Shown: positions 25,778 through 34,246, counted from the first letter of the stretch. The stretch: 35,178 bases of DNA from Bacteroidota bacterium (GCA_014190575.1 BJGQ01000035.1:1-35178); one strand, 5' to 3'. Notes: a model not told the origin generated them from the sequence alone. Program-made: numbers and translations.

Positions 25778-27097
25778 ATGGGTGTTTTAAAAAACAAATT
25801 TAGAGAGATTTCAGGACCTGTTGCTCAGGAAGTAAAAGCATTGATAAAAGATCACGGTAATCTTGAACTTGGTACATATACAATAGATCAGGCGTATGGT
25901 GGCATGAAGGAAATTAAAGCATTGGTGACTGAGACTTCATTACTGGATTCAGTAGAAGGAATTCGTTTCCGTGGTTACACTATCCCTGAGTTGAGTGAAA
26001 AATTACCGAAAGCAGAAGGGTGCACTGAGCCATTGCCCGAAGGATTATTTTATCTGATGCTCACTAATGAGTTACCTTCTCACAGCGATGTTGAACACAT
26101 AAGTAATACATGGGCACGCCGTGGAATTGTTCCGCATCATGTATTTAAAGTTTTAGATGAACTTCCGAAAACAACCCATCCTATGACACAATTCAGTATA
26201 GCTGTTATGGCTTTACAAACTGAAAGTGTTTTTGCAAAAAAATATCGTGATGGAATAAGCAAGAAGGATTACTGGGATCCGATGTTTGAAGACTCAATGA
26301 ATCTGATTGCCCGATTGCCTCGTGTGGCTGCATATATCTACCGCAGAACATATCACAATGACAAACACATTGAACCTGATTCGCAATTGGATTGGGCTGC
26401 AAACTTTGCGCACATGCTTGGCTTTGATAATCCATCATTCAAAAGTTTGATGCGATTATATATGACTATTCATGCTGATCATGAGGGAGGAAATGTTTCT
26501 GCTCACAGTACACACTTGGTTGGTTCTGCATTGAGTGATGCTTATCTTTCTTTCACAGCAGGAATGAATGGATTGGCAGGACCGTTACATGGACTCGCTA
26601 ATCAGGAGGTGATTCGATGGGTGATGCAAATGCAAAAAGAAATTGGTTCGAAGAGTCCGAGTGAAGAACAGATTGCAGATTACATACACAAAACTTTAAC
26701 CGAAGGAAAAGTTGTTCCGGGTTATGGTCATGCAGTTTTGCGCAAAACTGATCCTCGCTTTACCGCGCAAATGGAGTTTGCAAAAAAATATTGTCCTGAT
26801 GATGAATTGGTGAATACAGTTTGGAGAATTTATAAAGTTGCTCCTCCAATTTTAGAAAGCACCGGAAAAATAAAAAACCCGTGGCCGAATGTGGATGCTC
26901 ACTCTGGTTCATTGCTGGTTCATTATGGGTTGGTGGAGTATGATTTCTATACAGTGCTGTTCGGTGTATCGCGCGCGTTGGGAGTTTTAACTTCGTTGTG
27001 CTGGGATCGTGCGCTTGGTTATGGAATTGAGCGACCAAAGTCAGTTACTACTGAATGGATTAAATCTTATATCGCTTCGAAGTCAGTGAAATCTTAG
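25778..27097 (+). CDS. gltA: Citrate synthase, eukaryotic (mitochondrial-like) type
   Basis: This 439-residue TCA-cycle enzyme condenses oxaloacetate and acetyl-CoA to citrate. The catalytic triad is present: His271 ([14 protein letters not shown]), His318 ([16 protein letters not shown]) and Asp373 ([10 protein letters not shown]). The sequence follows the eukaryotic-type branch rather than the common bacterial Glt[53 protein letters not shown] and the closing [14 protein letters not shown] are all mitochondrial-style. Bacterial members of this branch are known, including in Bacteroidota. This branch is generally dimeric and lacks the NADH-sensing N-terminus of Gram-negative hexameric GltA, which is indeed absent here. 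There is no targeting peptide. The gene is monocistronic, with a good -7 box 28 bp upstream and a terminator 24 bp downstream. Confidence 0.95.
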   Translation: MGVLKNKFREISGPVAQEVKALIKDHGNLELGTYTIDQAYGGMKEIKALVTETSLLDSVEGIRFRGYTIPELSEKLPKAEGCTEPLPEGLFYLMLTNELPSHSDVEHISNTWARRGIVPHHVFKVLDELPKTTHPMTQFSIAVMALQTESVFAKKYRDGISKKDYWDPMFEDSMNLIARLPRVAAYIYRRTYHNDKHIEPDSQLDWAANFAHMLGFDNPSFKSLMRLYMTIHADHEGGNVSAHSTHLVGSALSDAYLSFTAGMNGLAGPLHGLANQEVIRWVMQMQKEIGSKSPSEEQIADYIHKTLTEGKVVPGYGHAVLRKTDPRFTAQMEFAKKYCPDDELVNTVWRIYKVAPPILESTGKIKNPWPNVDAHSGSLLVHYGLVEYDFYTVLFGVSRALGVLTSLCWDRALGYGIERPKSVTTEWIKSYIASKSVKS

Positions 27098-27118
27098 GTG
27101 AACAAATAGCTTTTAGAA

Positions 27119-27153
27119 TGAAAGCCATCTTGAAAAAATCAAGGTGGCTTTTT
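27119..27153 (+). terminator. Intrinsic terminator of gltA
   Basis: AAAGCCATCTTGA pairs with TCAAGGTGGCTTT (one T-G wobble) around an A-rich loop and is followed by TT. It lies 22-24 bp after the gltA stop and just before the end of the convergent ABC exporter gene, so it may serve both strands. Confidence 0.8.
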
Positions 27154-27156
27154 CAT

Positions 27157-28920
27157 TTACACCAACAACCTCTCTTTTCGAAATTGCATCTCGTATAATT
27201 TTTTATAGAAGCCGTTGAGTGCAATGAGTTGTTCGTGGGTGCCGCATTCTTTTACTTCGGCGTGGTCGAGCACGAGTATGGTGTTTGAATTTTGTATGGT
27301 GCTGAGCCGGTGCGCGATGATGATGGAGGTGCGGTTGCTCACCATTTTCGTGATTGCTCGTTGTATGATTTGTTCGCTCTCAGTGTCAATCGAAGAAGTT
27401 GCTTCATCTAAAATTAAAATTGCCGGGTCGTGAACGAGTGCGCGCACAAACGAGATGAGTTGCCGCTGCCCCATGGATAGTGTGGCGCCGCGCTCTTTCA
27501 CAAGGTAATCGTATCCGCCAGGTAAGTGTTCGACAAACTCATTGACACCGCAAAGTTGTGATGCACTAATTACCTGCTCGCGCGAAATACTTTCGTTGCG
27601 AAGGCGGATATTATCAAGCACGGAACCTGAAAATAAAAACACATCCTGCAAAACCATTCCGAGATTTTTGCGCAGCGAATACACATCGTAGTCGCGGATG
27701 TCAACGCCATCAATGGTGATGCGCCCGCGGTGCACATCGTAAAAACGCATGAGCAAATTGATCATAGTGGTTTTTCCGCTGCCGGTGGCGCCCACAATGG
27801 CGAGCGACTCGCCAGCTTTTACTTTGAACGAAACATCTTTGAGCACATAGTATTCATCATCGTAAGCGAACCACACATTTTCGAAAGCAATTTCGCCTTT
27901 GAGTTTTCCGGCGCTTATTTTTCCGGTGTTTTGAATGCGGTCGTCGCTGTCAATTAATTTGAAAACGCGGTCGGCTGCCACCATGCCCATTTGAAGTGTG
28001 TTGAATTTATCGGCGAGCATGCGGATGGGGCGAAACAATAAGTTGATGCAAATGATGAATGAGTTGAGCATGCCGACTGTTACATCGTTCTGCAAATATT
28101 TTCCGCTCCAGTACCACACGAGCAGCGAGATGGCGAGTGCGGAAATGATTTCGACCATCGGAAAAAAAATGCTGTAGTACCAGTTGCTGCTGATGTGCGC
28201 ATTGCGGTGGTCACCGTTAATGATTTTGAATTTTGCCATCTCCCGTTCTTCGGCGGTGAAGAGTTGCACTACGCTCATGCCGGTTAAATGTTCCTGAACA
28301 AAAGTGTTGAGGCGCGCGACCTGGTTGCGCACCTCGGTGAATGATTTTTTTATTCCTTCTTTAAAAATCCATGCAGATAAAATGAGCAACGGCAGAATCG
28401 ACATTGCCACCAGTGTGAGTTTCCACGACATGCTGAACATGAAAATCAGCACCACAATAATGGTGAGCAGGTCGCTGAGAATGGTGATGATGCCTTCCGA
28501 AAAAATATCGTTGATGGTTTCCACATCGTTCACTGTTCGGGTGGTGGAAATGCCGATGGGTGTTTTATCGAAGAAGCGGACATTCATGTGTAACAGGTGC
28601 GCGAAAACTTTTACGCGCAGCCGCTGAATGATATTTTGCCCGAGCAGTGCAGTGGTGAATGTGAATTGGTACGAAAGAAATCCCTGCACGAAAAGTGAAA
28701 TGAGCAGCACTGAACTCATGGTCATCAGCATTTGATAATTGCCTTGCAGAATATATTTATCGAGTGTGATTTGAATGATGTACGGATTGAGAATGCTTAA
28801 GCCCGCCATCAACACAGCAATAAAAACAGCTGTATAAAATTTTGTTTTGTGCGGTGCCGCGAGGCGCAACACGCGCATGAGCAAACCGAAATCAATAAGT
28901 TTGTAAAATATTTTTTTCAA
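27157..28920 (-). CDS. MsbA-like ABC exporter (permease and ATPase fused)
   Basis: This 587-residue half-transporter works as a dimer in the inner membrane. The first 320 residues hold six hydrophobic segments of the type I exporter fold, with the family signature TRTVNDVETINDIFSEG. The ATPase domain (about 345-580) has Walker A GATGSGKTT (377-385, Lys383), a Q-loop (LGMVLQDVFLFSGSV), the signature LSMGQ (481-485, with Met for the usual Gly), Walker B ILILDEATSS (Asp505, catalytic Glu506) and the H-loop IIAHRLST, so it should be active. Lipid, lipid A-core or drug export are all possible. The start is TTG at 28920: an in-frame TAA lies immediately before it and the next ATG is 14 codons further in. 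The DNA is visibly richer in GCG and CGC codons than its neighbours. It is transcribed alone, convergent with gltA. Confidence 0.92.
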   Translation of the reverse strand: MKKIFYKLIDFGLLMRVLRLAAPHKTKFYTAVFIAVLMAGLSILNPYIIQITLDKYILQGNYQMLMTMSSVLLISLFVQGFLSYQFTFTTALLGQNIIQRLRVKVFAHLLHMNVRFFDKTPIGISTTRTVNDVETINDIFSEGIITILSDLLTIIVVLIFMFSMSWKLTLVAMSILPLLILSAWIFKEGIKKSFTEVRNQVARLNTFVQEHLTGMSVVQLFTAEEREMAKFKIINGDHRNAHISSNWYYSIFFPMVEIISALAISLLVWYWSGKYLQNDVTVGMLNSFIICINLLFRPIRMLADKFNTLQMGMVAADRVFKLIDSDDRIQNTGKISAGKLKGEIAFENVWFAYDDEYYVLKDVSFKVKAGESLAIVGATGSGKTTMINLLMRFYDVHRGRITIDGVDIRDYDVYSLRKNLGMVLQDVFLFSGSVLDNIRLRNESISREQVISASQLCGVNEFVEHLPGGYDYLVKERGATLSMGQRQLISFVRALVHDPAILILDEATSSIDTESEQIIQRAITKMVSNRTSIIIAHRLSTIQNSNTILVLDHAEVKECGTHEQLIALNGFYKKLYEMQFRKERLLV

Positions 28921-29033
28921 TTAGAGGTGGCTTCTTTAATTAAAGTGAATGCAATATTACTGCGATACAATTATTTAAATATTGCTTAGTAAATTTTAAT
29001 ATTGAAACACTAAATGACTCATAAGTATTTTAT

Positions 29034-29041
29034 TATTTTTG
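29034..29041 (+). promoter_or_regulatory. Candidate -7 box (TATTTTTG) of the small lipoprotein gene
   Basis: This exact TAnnTTTG match lies 36 bp before the ATG at 29078. The surroundings are very A/T rich, so the support is moderate. Confidence 0.4.
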
Positions 29042-29077
29042 TTTTAATTAATTTTTTAAACCAATAAATTCGAATCA

Positions 29078-29374
29078 ATGAAAAAATTATTTTCTGTTGT
29101 TTTTCTTTTTGCTATTCTTCAAATAATAAGTTGTGAAGCCTTAAAAATGGGAACTTTACAAATTTCTAATAATAGTTCTAATCCGTATTCTTTAACAATT
29201 GATGGAATGAATAAAGGAACTATAAATGGAAATACTTCAAAGGATTTTAAACTTGCAGAAGGAGAACACACAGTTTCAGCAACTCAACAATCAGGTTATT
29301 TAATTTATGCAAGTGTTTATTCAAATACTTTAAATGTCTATAGTGGGCAAAAGACAAATTGGAATTTCCCGTAG
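29078..29374 (+). CDS. Small lipoprotein, PEGA-like beta fold, unknown function
   Basis: This 98-residue protein starts MKKLFSVVFLFAILQIISC, a lipoprotein signal with Cys19 as the likely lipidated residue (ISC-E). The remainder is beta-rich: MGTLQISNNSSNPYSLTID, then GTINGNTSKDFKLAEGEHTV, ending NVYSGQKTNWNFP. The order of strands and the phrases GxLxIxN and LxxGxHTV recall PEGA-type domains of surface proteins, but the match is by eye and weak. The reading frame is clean, with an ATG start and a promoter-like box, so it is probably real. It converges with truA, 69 bp away. No partner gene is evident. Periplasmic or outer-membrane location is inferred only from the signal. Confidence 0.7.
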   Translation: MKKLFSVVFLFAILQIISCEALKMGTLQISNNSSNPYSLTIDGMNKGTINGNTSKDFKLAEGEHTVSATQQSGYLIYASVYSNTLNVYSGQKTNWNFP

Positions 29375-29443
29375 AAATAAATCTAACGAAGTCCGAGCAA
29401 GGTTACTGTAATCAGAAACTAACTTGCACATTTTTCATCGCGC

Positions 29444-30262
29444 TCATTCCTTCAAATTATTTTCTGAGTACCGAATGGTTTCAATCAATGGTTCAGGAAA
29501 ATAACCTTCCGGATATTTTACTGCGGTTAGTGTTAATCCGTTTGCTGGCGCAGAGAAATCTGTTTTCTGATTTACTGCACTGTTGAGCAATTTTATGAAA
29601 TTTTCTTTCGATAGTTTTTGTCGTCCGCCTGCAATCATGGTTGCGACTAAACCTCTCACCATGCCGCGAAGAAAGCGATTTGATGAAACATAAAAGGTGA
29701 TGGTCTTTTTTTCTGCATCCACTTTCCATTCGGCTTGCGAGATGGTACAGATGGTTGTCTTGACTGTTGTTCTTCGCTTACTGAAAGCTGCATAATCTTT
29801 ATGTTCGAAAAGCAGTTGCGAAAAATCATTCAAAATATTTACATCGAGCTTGTAGTATGGATAGAAGCAAGCGGTCTCGGCGATGAAAGGATTTTTTTCG
29901 TAACTCAAAACATATTCATAGCTGCGCGAAATGGCATCGAAGCGAGCGTGAGATTTCATTCCCATTTTGAAAATATTCCGCACAGCAATATCCCGTGGCA
30001 ATAAAAAATTCAGCTTGCGTAAAAAATCGTTTTCAATTTCAGCAATGGTTTCGAAGTGCAGAAAGTTTTGTCGAGCATGTACACCAGCATCAGTGCGACT
30101 GCTTCCCATCGAGGAAATATCTTCACGAAGAATGGTGGAGAGTTTTTCATTTACATATTGCTGAACAGAAGTTCCGTTTTTCTGAATCTGCCAGCCGTGA
30201 TAGTTTGTGCCGATGTATGAAAACTCCAGAAAATATTTTTGATATTCTTTTTCCTCAGACAC
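29444..30262 (-). CDS. truA: tRNA pseudouridine(38-40) synthase TruA
   Basis: This 272-residue cytosolic enzyme converts uridines at positions 38-40 of the tRNA anticodon stem to pseudouridine. The N-terminus YFLEFSYIGTNYHGWQIQ is typical, as is the catalytic motif SSRTDAGVHA with nucleophile Asp58. The C-terminal half shows FLRGMVRGLVATMI and the closing GLTLTAVKYP, both family marks. The length is normal. The start appears to be GTG at 30262 (GTGTCTGAGGAA). No ATG is better placed, and the preceding gene stops 4 bp upstream, so truA is the last gene of a minus-strand cluster and probably coupled to hepT. Confidence 0.95.
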   Translation of the reverse strand: MSEEKEYQKYFLEFSYIGTNYHGWQIQKNGTSVQQYVNEKLSTILREDISSMGSSRTDAGVHARQNFLHFETIAEIENDFLRKLNFLLPRDIAVRNIFKMGMKSHARFDAISRSYEYVLSYEKNPFIAETACFYPYYKLDVNILNDFSQLLFEHKDYAAFSKRRTTVKTTICTISQAEWKVDAEKKTITFYVSSNRFLRGMVRGLVATMIAGGRQKLSKENFIKLLNSAVNQKTDFSAPANGLTLTAVKYPEGYFPEPLIETIRYSENNLKE

Positions 30263-30266
30263 TTAA

Positions 30267-30602
30267 TCAGAATTTTGCTTTGGAAAGTTCTTCTTTTAAA
30301 TGCGGAAGGTCTAACTGAATGATATCCCAAATCCGTTCGTAGTTGACTTCAGAATAATCATGAATGATTCTGTTTCTGAATGCTTTCATTTCTTTAAAAG
30401 CAATAGTCGGATTTGCTTTTTGAAATGCTTCAGAAAACCTTGTTGCTGCTTCTCCAATTATTGAAAAATTTCTGATTACAGCATCCTGCGTTTTTATATC
30501 ATCAACAAACTGAGTAAAGGAAATTCCTGAAATATATTTTTCTATTCTTTCAATACATCCAAGAATATCTTTTACGAGTAAATCATTTTCACGCTTGGAC
30601 AT
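30267..30602 (-). CDS. hepT: HepT-like HEPN toxin (DUF86)
   Basis: This 111-residue all-helical protein of the HEPN superfamily carries the canonical RX4HXY ribonuclease motif at Arg76-His81-Tyr83 (RNRIIHDY). In characterised MntA-HepT pairs (type VII toxin-antitoxin), HepT cleaves RNA and is silenced when MntA attaches AMP groups to the Tyr of this motif; that Tyr is present here. The preceding helix (IIGEAATRFSEAF) is also typical. The start codon lies inside the last 14 bp of the mntA-like gene, the usual coupled arrangement. The gene sits between mntA and truA in a cluster with gaps of only a few bases, so it is likely co-transcribed with housekeeping genes. Activity is inferred from the intact motif; a chromosomal, domesticated role is possible. 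Confidence 0.88.
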   Translation of the reverse strand: MSKRENDLLVKDILGCIERIEKYISGISFTQFVDDIKTQDAVIRNFSIIGEAATRFSEAFQKANPTIAFKEMKAFRNRIIHDYSEVNYERIWDIIQLDLPHLKEELSKAKF

Positions 30603-30900
30603 ATTGAAGTTCGTTCATGATTTGTGAAGAAATTTCTTTTATACGCATGTGCTTCACACCTAAAGGTGAAAGTATATCTACTTTTCTTTCAAATTTATTT
30701 TCGAGGTAATCTGCCAAATGAAAAAACCCAAACCCAATCGGTTTATTAAATTCAATAACCAAATCAACATCACTCTCAGGTGTAACAGTATCGCGAACGA
30801 ATGAACCGAACAAACCAATCCGCTCTACGCCATATTCCTTTTGCAGAAATGGAAGTTCCTGTTTCAAAATTTTAATAAGAGAATTTTTATCGTTAATCAT
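30589..30900 (-). CDS. mntA: MntA-like minimal nucleotidyltransferase antitoxin
   Basis: This 103-residue protein has the complete minimal nucleotidyltransferase signature: Gly32-Ser33, ten residues, then Asp44-x-Asp46 (GSFVRDTVTPESDVDLVIEF), plus the third acidic residue Asp75 in RKVDILSPLG. These residues bind two metals for transfer of AMP to a protein target. In type VII toxin-antitoxin systems this enzyme AMPylates the HEPN toxin encoded next to it, and the two genes overlap by 14 bp here. It starts with ATG at 30900, 13 bp after the thiolase stop, with no room for a conventional promoter, so it probably depends on read-through from upstream. Confidence 0.9.
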   Translation of the reverse strand: MINDKNSLIKILKQELPFLQKEYGVERIGLFGSFVRDTVTPESDVDLVIEFNKPIGFGFFHLADYLENKFERKVDILSPLGVKHMRIKEISSQIMNELQYVQA

Positions 30901-30913
30901 TCTGTAAAATTAC

Positions 30914-32110
30914 TTACAAGCTTTCAAAAATAATTGCAGCACCTTGTCCGACTCCGATGCACATTGTTGCCAAACCATATTTTGCTTTTCTTCTTTTCAT
31001 TTCGTGAATGAGTGTTGCAGAAATTCGTGAACCACTGCAACCAAGCGGATGTCCGATGGCAATTGCACCACCATTCACATTCACTTTTGATTCATCTAAT
31101 TTCAAATCACGAATGCAGGCGATGGATTGTGAGGCGAATGCTTCATTTAATTCTATCAAATCAATATCACTCACCTTTAAACCTGCGCGTTGCAATGCTT
31201 TTTGTGTTGCTGGCACCGGACCTATTCCCATGTATGCCGGGTCAACTCCTGCTGCTGCACTCGCAACTATTCTTGCAATCGGAGTGAGATTCATTTCTTT
31301 CACTACAGTTTCATTGGCGAGAATTAAACATGCTGCTCCGTCATTTATTCCGGAAGAATTTCCTGCTGTAACAGTTCCGTCTTTTTTAAAAGCAGGTTTC
31401 AACTGTGATAGTTTTTCAATTGATGTCAATCGCGGATGTTCATCCTTTTCAAATGATTTTACTTCACCTTTTTCATTGCAATAATTTACTGAAATTATTT
31501 CGTCGGCGAATTTCCCTGCTTCATGTGCTGCCAAATATTTTGCCTGAGATGAATGAGCAAATCGATCTTGTTCATCACGATTGATTTTCCATTTCTCCGC
31601 TACATTCTCTGCAGTTTCTCCCATAGAGAAGGGATAATATTTATCGGCTAATAATTTATTGGTGAATCGCCAGCCGATTGTGGTATCATAAATTTCGGTT
31701 TTGCGACTGAATGCGCTATCTGATTTTGCCATTACAAAAGGTGCGCGGCTCATGCTCTCCACTCCGCCAGCAATATAAATTTCTCCCTCACCGCACTTGA
31801 TTGCACGGGTTGCATCCATGACAGATTGCAAACCACTTGCGCAAAGCCGGTTGACTGTTATACCTGCAATTTCAACTGGCAAACCCGCAAGCAACAATGC
31901 CATGCGCGCTACATCTCTGTTCGATTCGCCTGCCTGATTTGCATCACCGAAAATCACTTCTTCAATTCGCTTCAAATCAATTTTCGGATTGCGCTCAATA
32001 ATTTTTTTTATTACCAGCGCCGCCAAATCATCGGGGCGAACTGAACTAAGTGCGCCTCCGTATTTTCCAACCGGAGTTCTGAGGGCATCAATTACAAATA
32101 CTTCTTTCAT
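30914..32110 (-). CDS. Acetyl-CoA acyltransferase (thiolase), PcaF/PaaJ-like
   Basis: This 398-residue degradative thiolase cleaves a 3-ketoacyl-CoA with CoA to give acetyl-CoA and a shortened acyl-CoA. The catalytic residues are Cys90 (NRLCASGLQS), His354 (AIGHPLGCSG) and Cys384 (MCIGVGQGA). Several stretches point to the 3-oxoadipyl-CoA thiolase subgroup: ALSSVRPDDLAALVI, ANQAGESNRDVARMALLLAG, MSRAPFVMAKSDSAFSRKTE followed by IYDTTIGWRF, and GIGPVPATQKAL. That would place it at the end of the phenylacetate or beta-ketoadipate pathway, but no other genes of those routes are nearby, and a general fatty-acid role is possible. The length is typical. A TAATTTCG box lies 19 bp upstream. It heads a tight cluster with mntA, hepT and truA. 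Confidence 0.92.
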   Translation of the reverse strand: MKEVFVIDALRTPVGKYGGALSSVRPDDLAALVIKKIIERNPKIDLKRIEEVIFGDANQAGESNRDVARMALLLAGLPVEIAGITVNRLCASGLQSVMDATRAIKCGEGEIYIAGGVESMSRAPFVMAKSDSAFSRKTEIYDTTIGWRFTNKLLADKYYPFSMGETAENVAEKWKINRDEQDRFAHSSQAKYLAAHEAGKFADEIISVNYCNEKGEVKSFEKDEHPRLTSIEKLSQLKPAFKKDGTVTAGNSSGINDGAACLILANETVVKEMNLTPIARIVASAAAGVDPAYMGIGPVPATQKALQRAGLKVSDIDLIELNEAFASQSIACIRDLKLDESKVNVNGGAIAIGHPLGCSGSRISATLIHEMKRRKAKYGLATMCIGVGQGAAIIFESL

Positions 32111-32129
32111 CAGGTTTATTGATTGCGGG

Positions 32130-32137
32130 CGAAATTA
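32130..32137 (-). promoter_or_regulatory. Candidate -7 box (TAATTTCG) of the thiolase cluster
   Basis: On the minus strand this octamer differs from TAnnTTTG at one base and lies 19 bp before the thiolase ATG, in the 57-bp gap after the methyltransferase gene. It would let the thiolase-mntA-hepT-truA cluster start here. Confidence 0.35.
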
Positions 32138-32167
32138 ATGTAGAACAGTTACAGAATTCTAAACAAA

Positions 32168-32857
32168 CTAACTGAGCTCAAATACATTCAATTCTAAATT
32201 GCCGCTCCAAACAATCCGGCAAATACTAATAAATCCGGAATCATAAAACAGTTTTTCGAAAACCGGATTCTGATAAATAATGCAAATTCTCCTCGGTGAT
32301 AATTCAAAACTCTTTCTGATATTTTTTATTACTTCGATCATAGTTTTTTTACCAAATGGATTGAACATAAAAATCACATTGATAGAGTTCGGAATATCAT
32401 AAGTTGCGGCATCAATATTATCAATTTCAAAATCCGAATTGTTAAACCGCTTGCTGATTTCATTACAAGCGACAGTTGCATTTTGCAACCCTTCCTTATC
32501 CAAATCAATTCCTGAAACTTTATGAAAGCCGATACTTATTGCAGCTGCCAATATTTTTCCCGATCCACAACCAATATCAATAAAGTTAGATTCCGCAGGA
32601 TTAATCCTTGCTTTATTTATTCCTTTAAAAAATAAATAGAAAAATCCATTTGTATTTCTGTGACTGTCTTTTAAAACTGATTCTTCAATAGTATTCTCTA
32701 AATTACTTTGAAGATTGGGAGTGTTTAATTTCAGTTTCCGGTCGTAATAAAATTCATACAACAATAAAATTGCTGAGTGATAAATTCCTCTTTTATGTGC
32801 TGATACTTTAAATCTTTTGTAAAAATCTGATATAAAGTATTTTACTTTTTTAAACAT
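32168..32857 (-). CDS. Class I SAM-dependent methyltransferase, substrate unknown
   Basis: This 229-residue protein has a basic, helix-rich N-terminal 90 residues and a Rossmann methyltransferase core. Motif I is DIGCGSG (94-100), the acidic residue closing strand 2 is Asp118 (GIDLDKEG), and strand 4 ends in FMFNPFG (Asn-Pro-Phe at 166-168). An NPF/NPPY-type motif here is common in enzymes that methylate amino groups of bases or protein side chains, so an N-methyltransferase is a reasonable guess, not a finding. The substrate cannot be told. It is the most upstream gene of the minus-strand run ending in truA, 57 bp before the thiolase. It diverges from carA across a 260-bp A/T-rich gap. Confidence 0.8.
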   Translation of the reverse strand: MFKKVKYFISDFYKRFKVSAHKRGIYHSAILLLYEFYYDRKLKLNTPNLQSNLENTIEESVLKDSHRNTNGFFYLFFKGINKARINPAESNFIDIGCGSGKILAAAISIGFHKVSGIDLDKEGLQNATVACNEISKRFNNSDFEIDNIDAATYDIPNSINVIFMFNPFGKKTMIEVIKNIRKSFELSPRRICIIYQNPVFEKLFYDSGFISICRIVWSGNLELNVFELS

Positions 32858-33081
32858 TAATCTGTAATGGAAGAAATAAAAAATGAAAAAAATTAATTGC
32901 TGTTTTTACAACAATACTATTCAAATATTTCAATTTATCATTTTGCTTTTAAAAAACTGCCATAATTGTCAGTTGTATTCAGAAAAAAAATTTACACTCA
33001 ATTTTCGCTTTCAAAAACAAAAAACTTATTCACAACTATTCCACTTTGCCGCTCTCAACTTTTAATCTTCATTTTTGAAAT

Positions 33082-33089
33082 TACATTTG
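33082..33089 (+). promoter_or_regulatory. -7 box of carA (TACATTTG)
   Basis: This exact TAnnTTTG match in the context TTACATTTGCGC lies 28 bp before the carA start, the same distance as the gltA box. The rest of the 260-bp gap (32858-33117) is A/T rich and shows no convincing gene. Confidence 0.55.
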
Positions 33090-33117
33090 CGCGGCTTCTA
33101 AAACCGCCTGTTTCAGT

Positions 33118-34206
33118 TTGAAAATTCCCGCAGTTTTATTGCTTGAAGATGGAACCGCCTACCATGGTTTTGCAGGCGGAAAAGTTGGCACCGCCTACGG
33201 TGAAATTTGTTTTAACACCGGAATGACCGGCTATCAGGAAATTTTTACTGACCCTTCTTACTTCGGACAAATATTGGTTGCCACGCACGAACACATTGGC
33301 AACTACGGAATAAAAAATGATGAAATAGAAAGTGATTCCATAAAAATTTCGGGATTGGTTTGCCGCAGTTTCAATGTTACTTATTCGCGTAAGCTGGCGA
33401 ACATGAGCATAAAAGAATATTTTCTTGAACAGAATAAAGTGGCAATCACCGGAGTTGATACGCGCGCAATCGTGCGGCATATCAGAAGCAAGGGTGCAAT
33501 GAATTGCATTATCAGCAGTGAGAATACTGACTTGGATTCTCTGAAGAAAAAACTGAAAGAGGTTCCTTCAATGGCGGGGCTGGAATTGAGTTCCGTGGTA
33601 AGTACGAAAGAACCCTATTTTTTCGGAGATGAAAATGCTTCGATGCGGATTGCGGTGCTTGATTTAGGAGTGAAGAAAAATATTCTGCGCTGCCTGAGAG
33701 AACGCGGTGCCTACCTGAAAGTGTTTCCGGCAAAAACAAGTTTGAAAGAAATGGCTGCATGGAATCCAGACGGATATTTTATTTCGAATGGACCCGGCGA
33801 CCCTGCTGCAATGCCTTATGCTGTTCAGACGGTGAAAGAAATTTTGGAAACAAATATTCCGTTGTTCGGAATTTGTTTAGGTCATCAGATTCTGGCTGAA
33901 GCAACCGGAATCAGTACTTACAAAATGCACAATGGTCATCGCGGTTGTAATCATCCGGTGAAAAATTTAATCACCGGTCATTGCGAAATCACTTCGCAAA
34001 ATCATGGATTCAATGTGAAGGATGAAGAAATAAAAGACCACGCCGAAGTTGAAATCACGCATGTGAATCTGAATGATAAAACCGTTGAAGGCATTCGATT
34101 GAAAAATAAAAATGCTTTCTCTGTTCAGTATCATCCTGAATCATCCCCAGGTCCGCATGATAGCCGTTACTTGTTTGATGATTTTATTAAGATGATAAAA
34201 AATTGA
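33118..34206 (+). CDS. carA: Carbamoyl-phosphate synthase small subunit CarA
   Basis: This 362-residue glutaminase subunit supplies ammonia from glutamine to the large subunit CarB for arginine and pyrimidine synthesis. The N-terminal CPSase domain shows LLLEDGTAYHGFAGGKVGT, NTGMTGYQEIFTDPSY and GVDTRAIVRHIRSKGAM. The class I glutamine amidotransferase domain has SNGPGDPA, the nucleophile Cys253 (FGICLGHQILAEA) and the His339-x-Glu341 pair (VQYHPESSPGPHDS). All catalytic residues are present and the length is normal. The start is TTG at 33118: it gives the expected N-terminus, sits 28 bp after a TACATTTG box, and an in-frame stop lies a few codons upstream with no ATG between. carB is not adjacent; enolase follows after 125 bp containing a repeat. 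Confidence 0.95.
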   Translation: MKIPAVLLLEDGTAYHGFAGGKVGTAYGEICFNTGMTGYQEIFTDPSYFGQILVATHEHIGNYGIKNDEIESDSIKISGLVCRSFNVTYSRKLANMSIKEYFLEQNKVAITGVDTRAIVRHIRSKGAMNCIISSENTDLDSLKKKLKEVPSMAGLELSSVVSTKEPYFFGDENASMRIAVLDLGVKKNILRCLRERGAYLKVFPAKTSLKEMAAWNPDGYFISNGPGDPAAMPYAVQTVKEILETNIPLFGICLGHQILAEATGISTYKMHNGHRGCNHPVKNLITGHCEITSQNHGFNVKDEEIKDHAEVEITHVNLNDKTVEGIRLKNKNAFSVQYHPESSPGPHDSRYLFDDFIKMIKN

Positions 34207-34221
34207 TTTGAAATAAATTTT

Positions 34222-34246
34222 ACCGCAGAGGCGCGGAGACGCAGAG
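34222..34246 (+). repeat. Solitary left arm of the CGCAGAG repeat
   Basis: This 25-bp stretch matches the left arm of the inverted repeat at 4505-4529 in 23 positions and likewise starts a few bases after a stop codon. No right arm follows, so it cannot form the same hairpin. It lies between carA and enolase. Confidence 0.6.

Noticed and set aside
25618-25803. A 61-codon open frame overlapping the start of gltA
   Set aside because: It covers the gltA promoter box, overlaps the gltA start in another frame and has a biased, A/T-driven composition.
27119-27153. The hairpin between gltA and the ABC exporter as an attenuator or riboswitch
   Set aside because: It lies after both stop codons of convergent genes and has a simple stem and T tract, so a terminator explains it.
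32883-33065. A 60-codon plus-strand open frame before carA
   Set aside because: It is A/T-rich with low-complexity Phe/Asn/Lys content and no recognisable features; it lies in a divergent promoter region.
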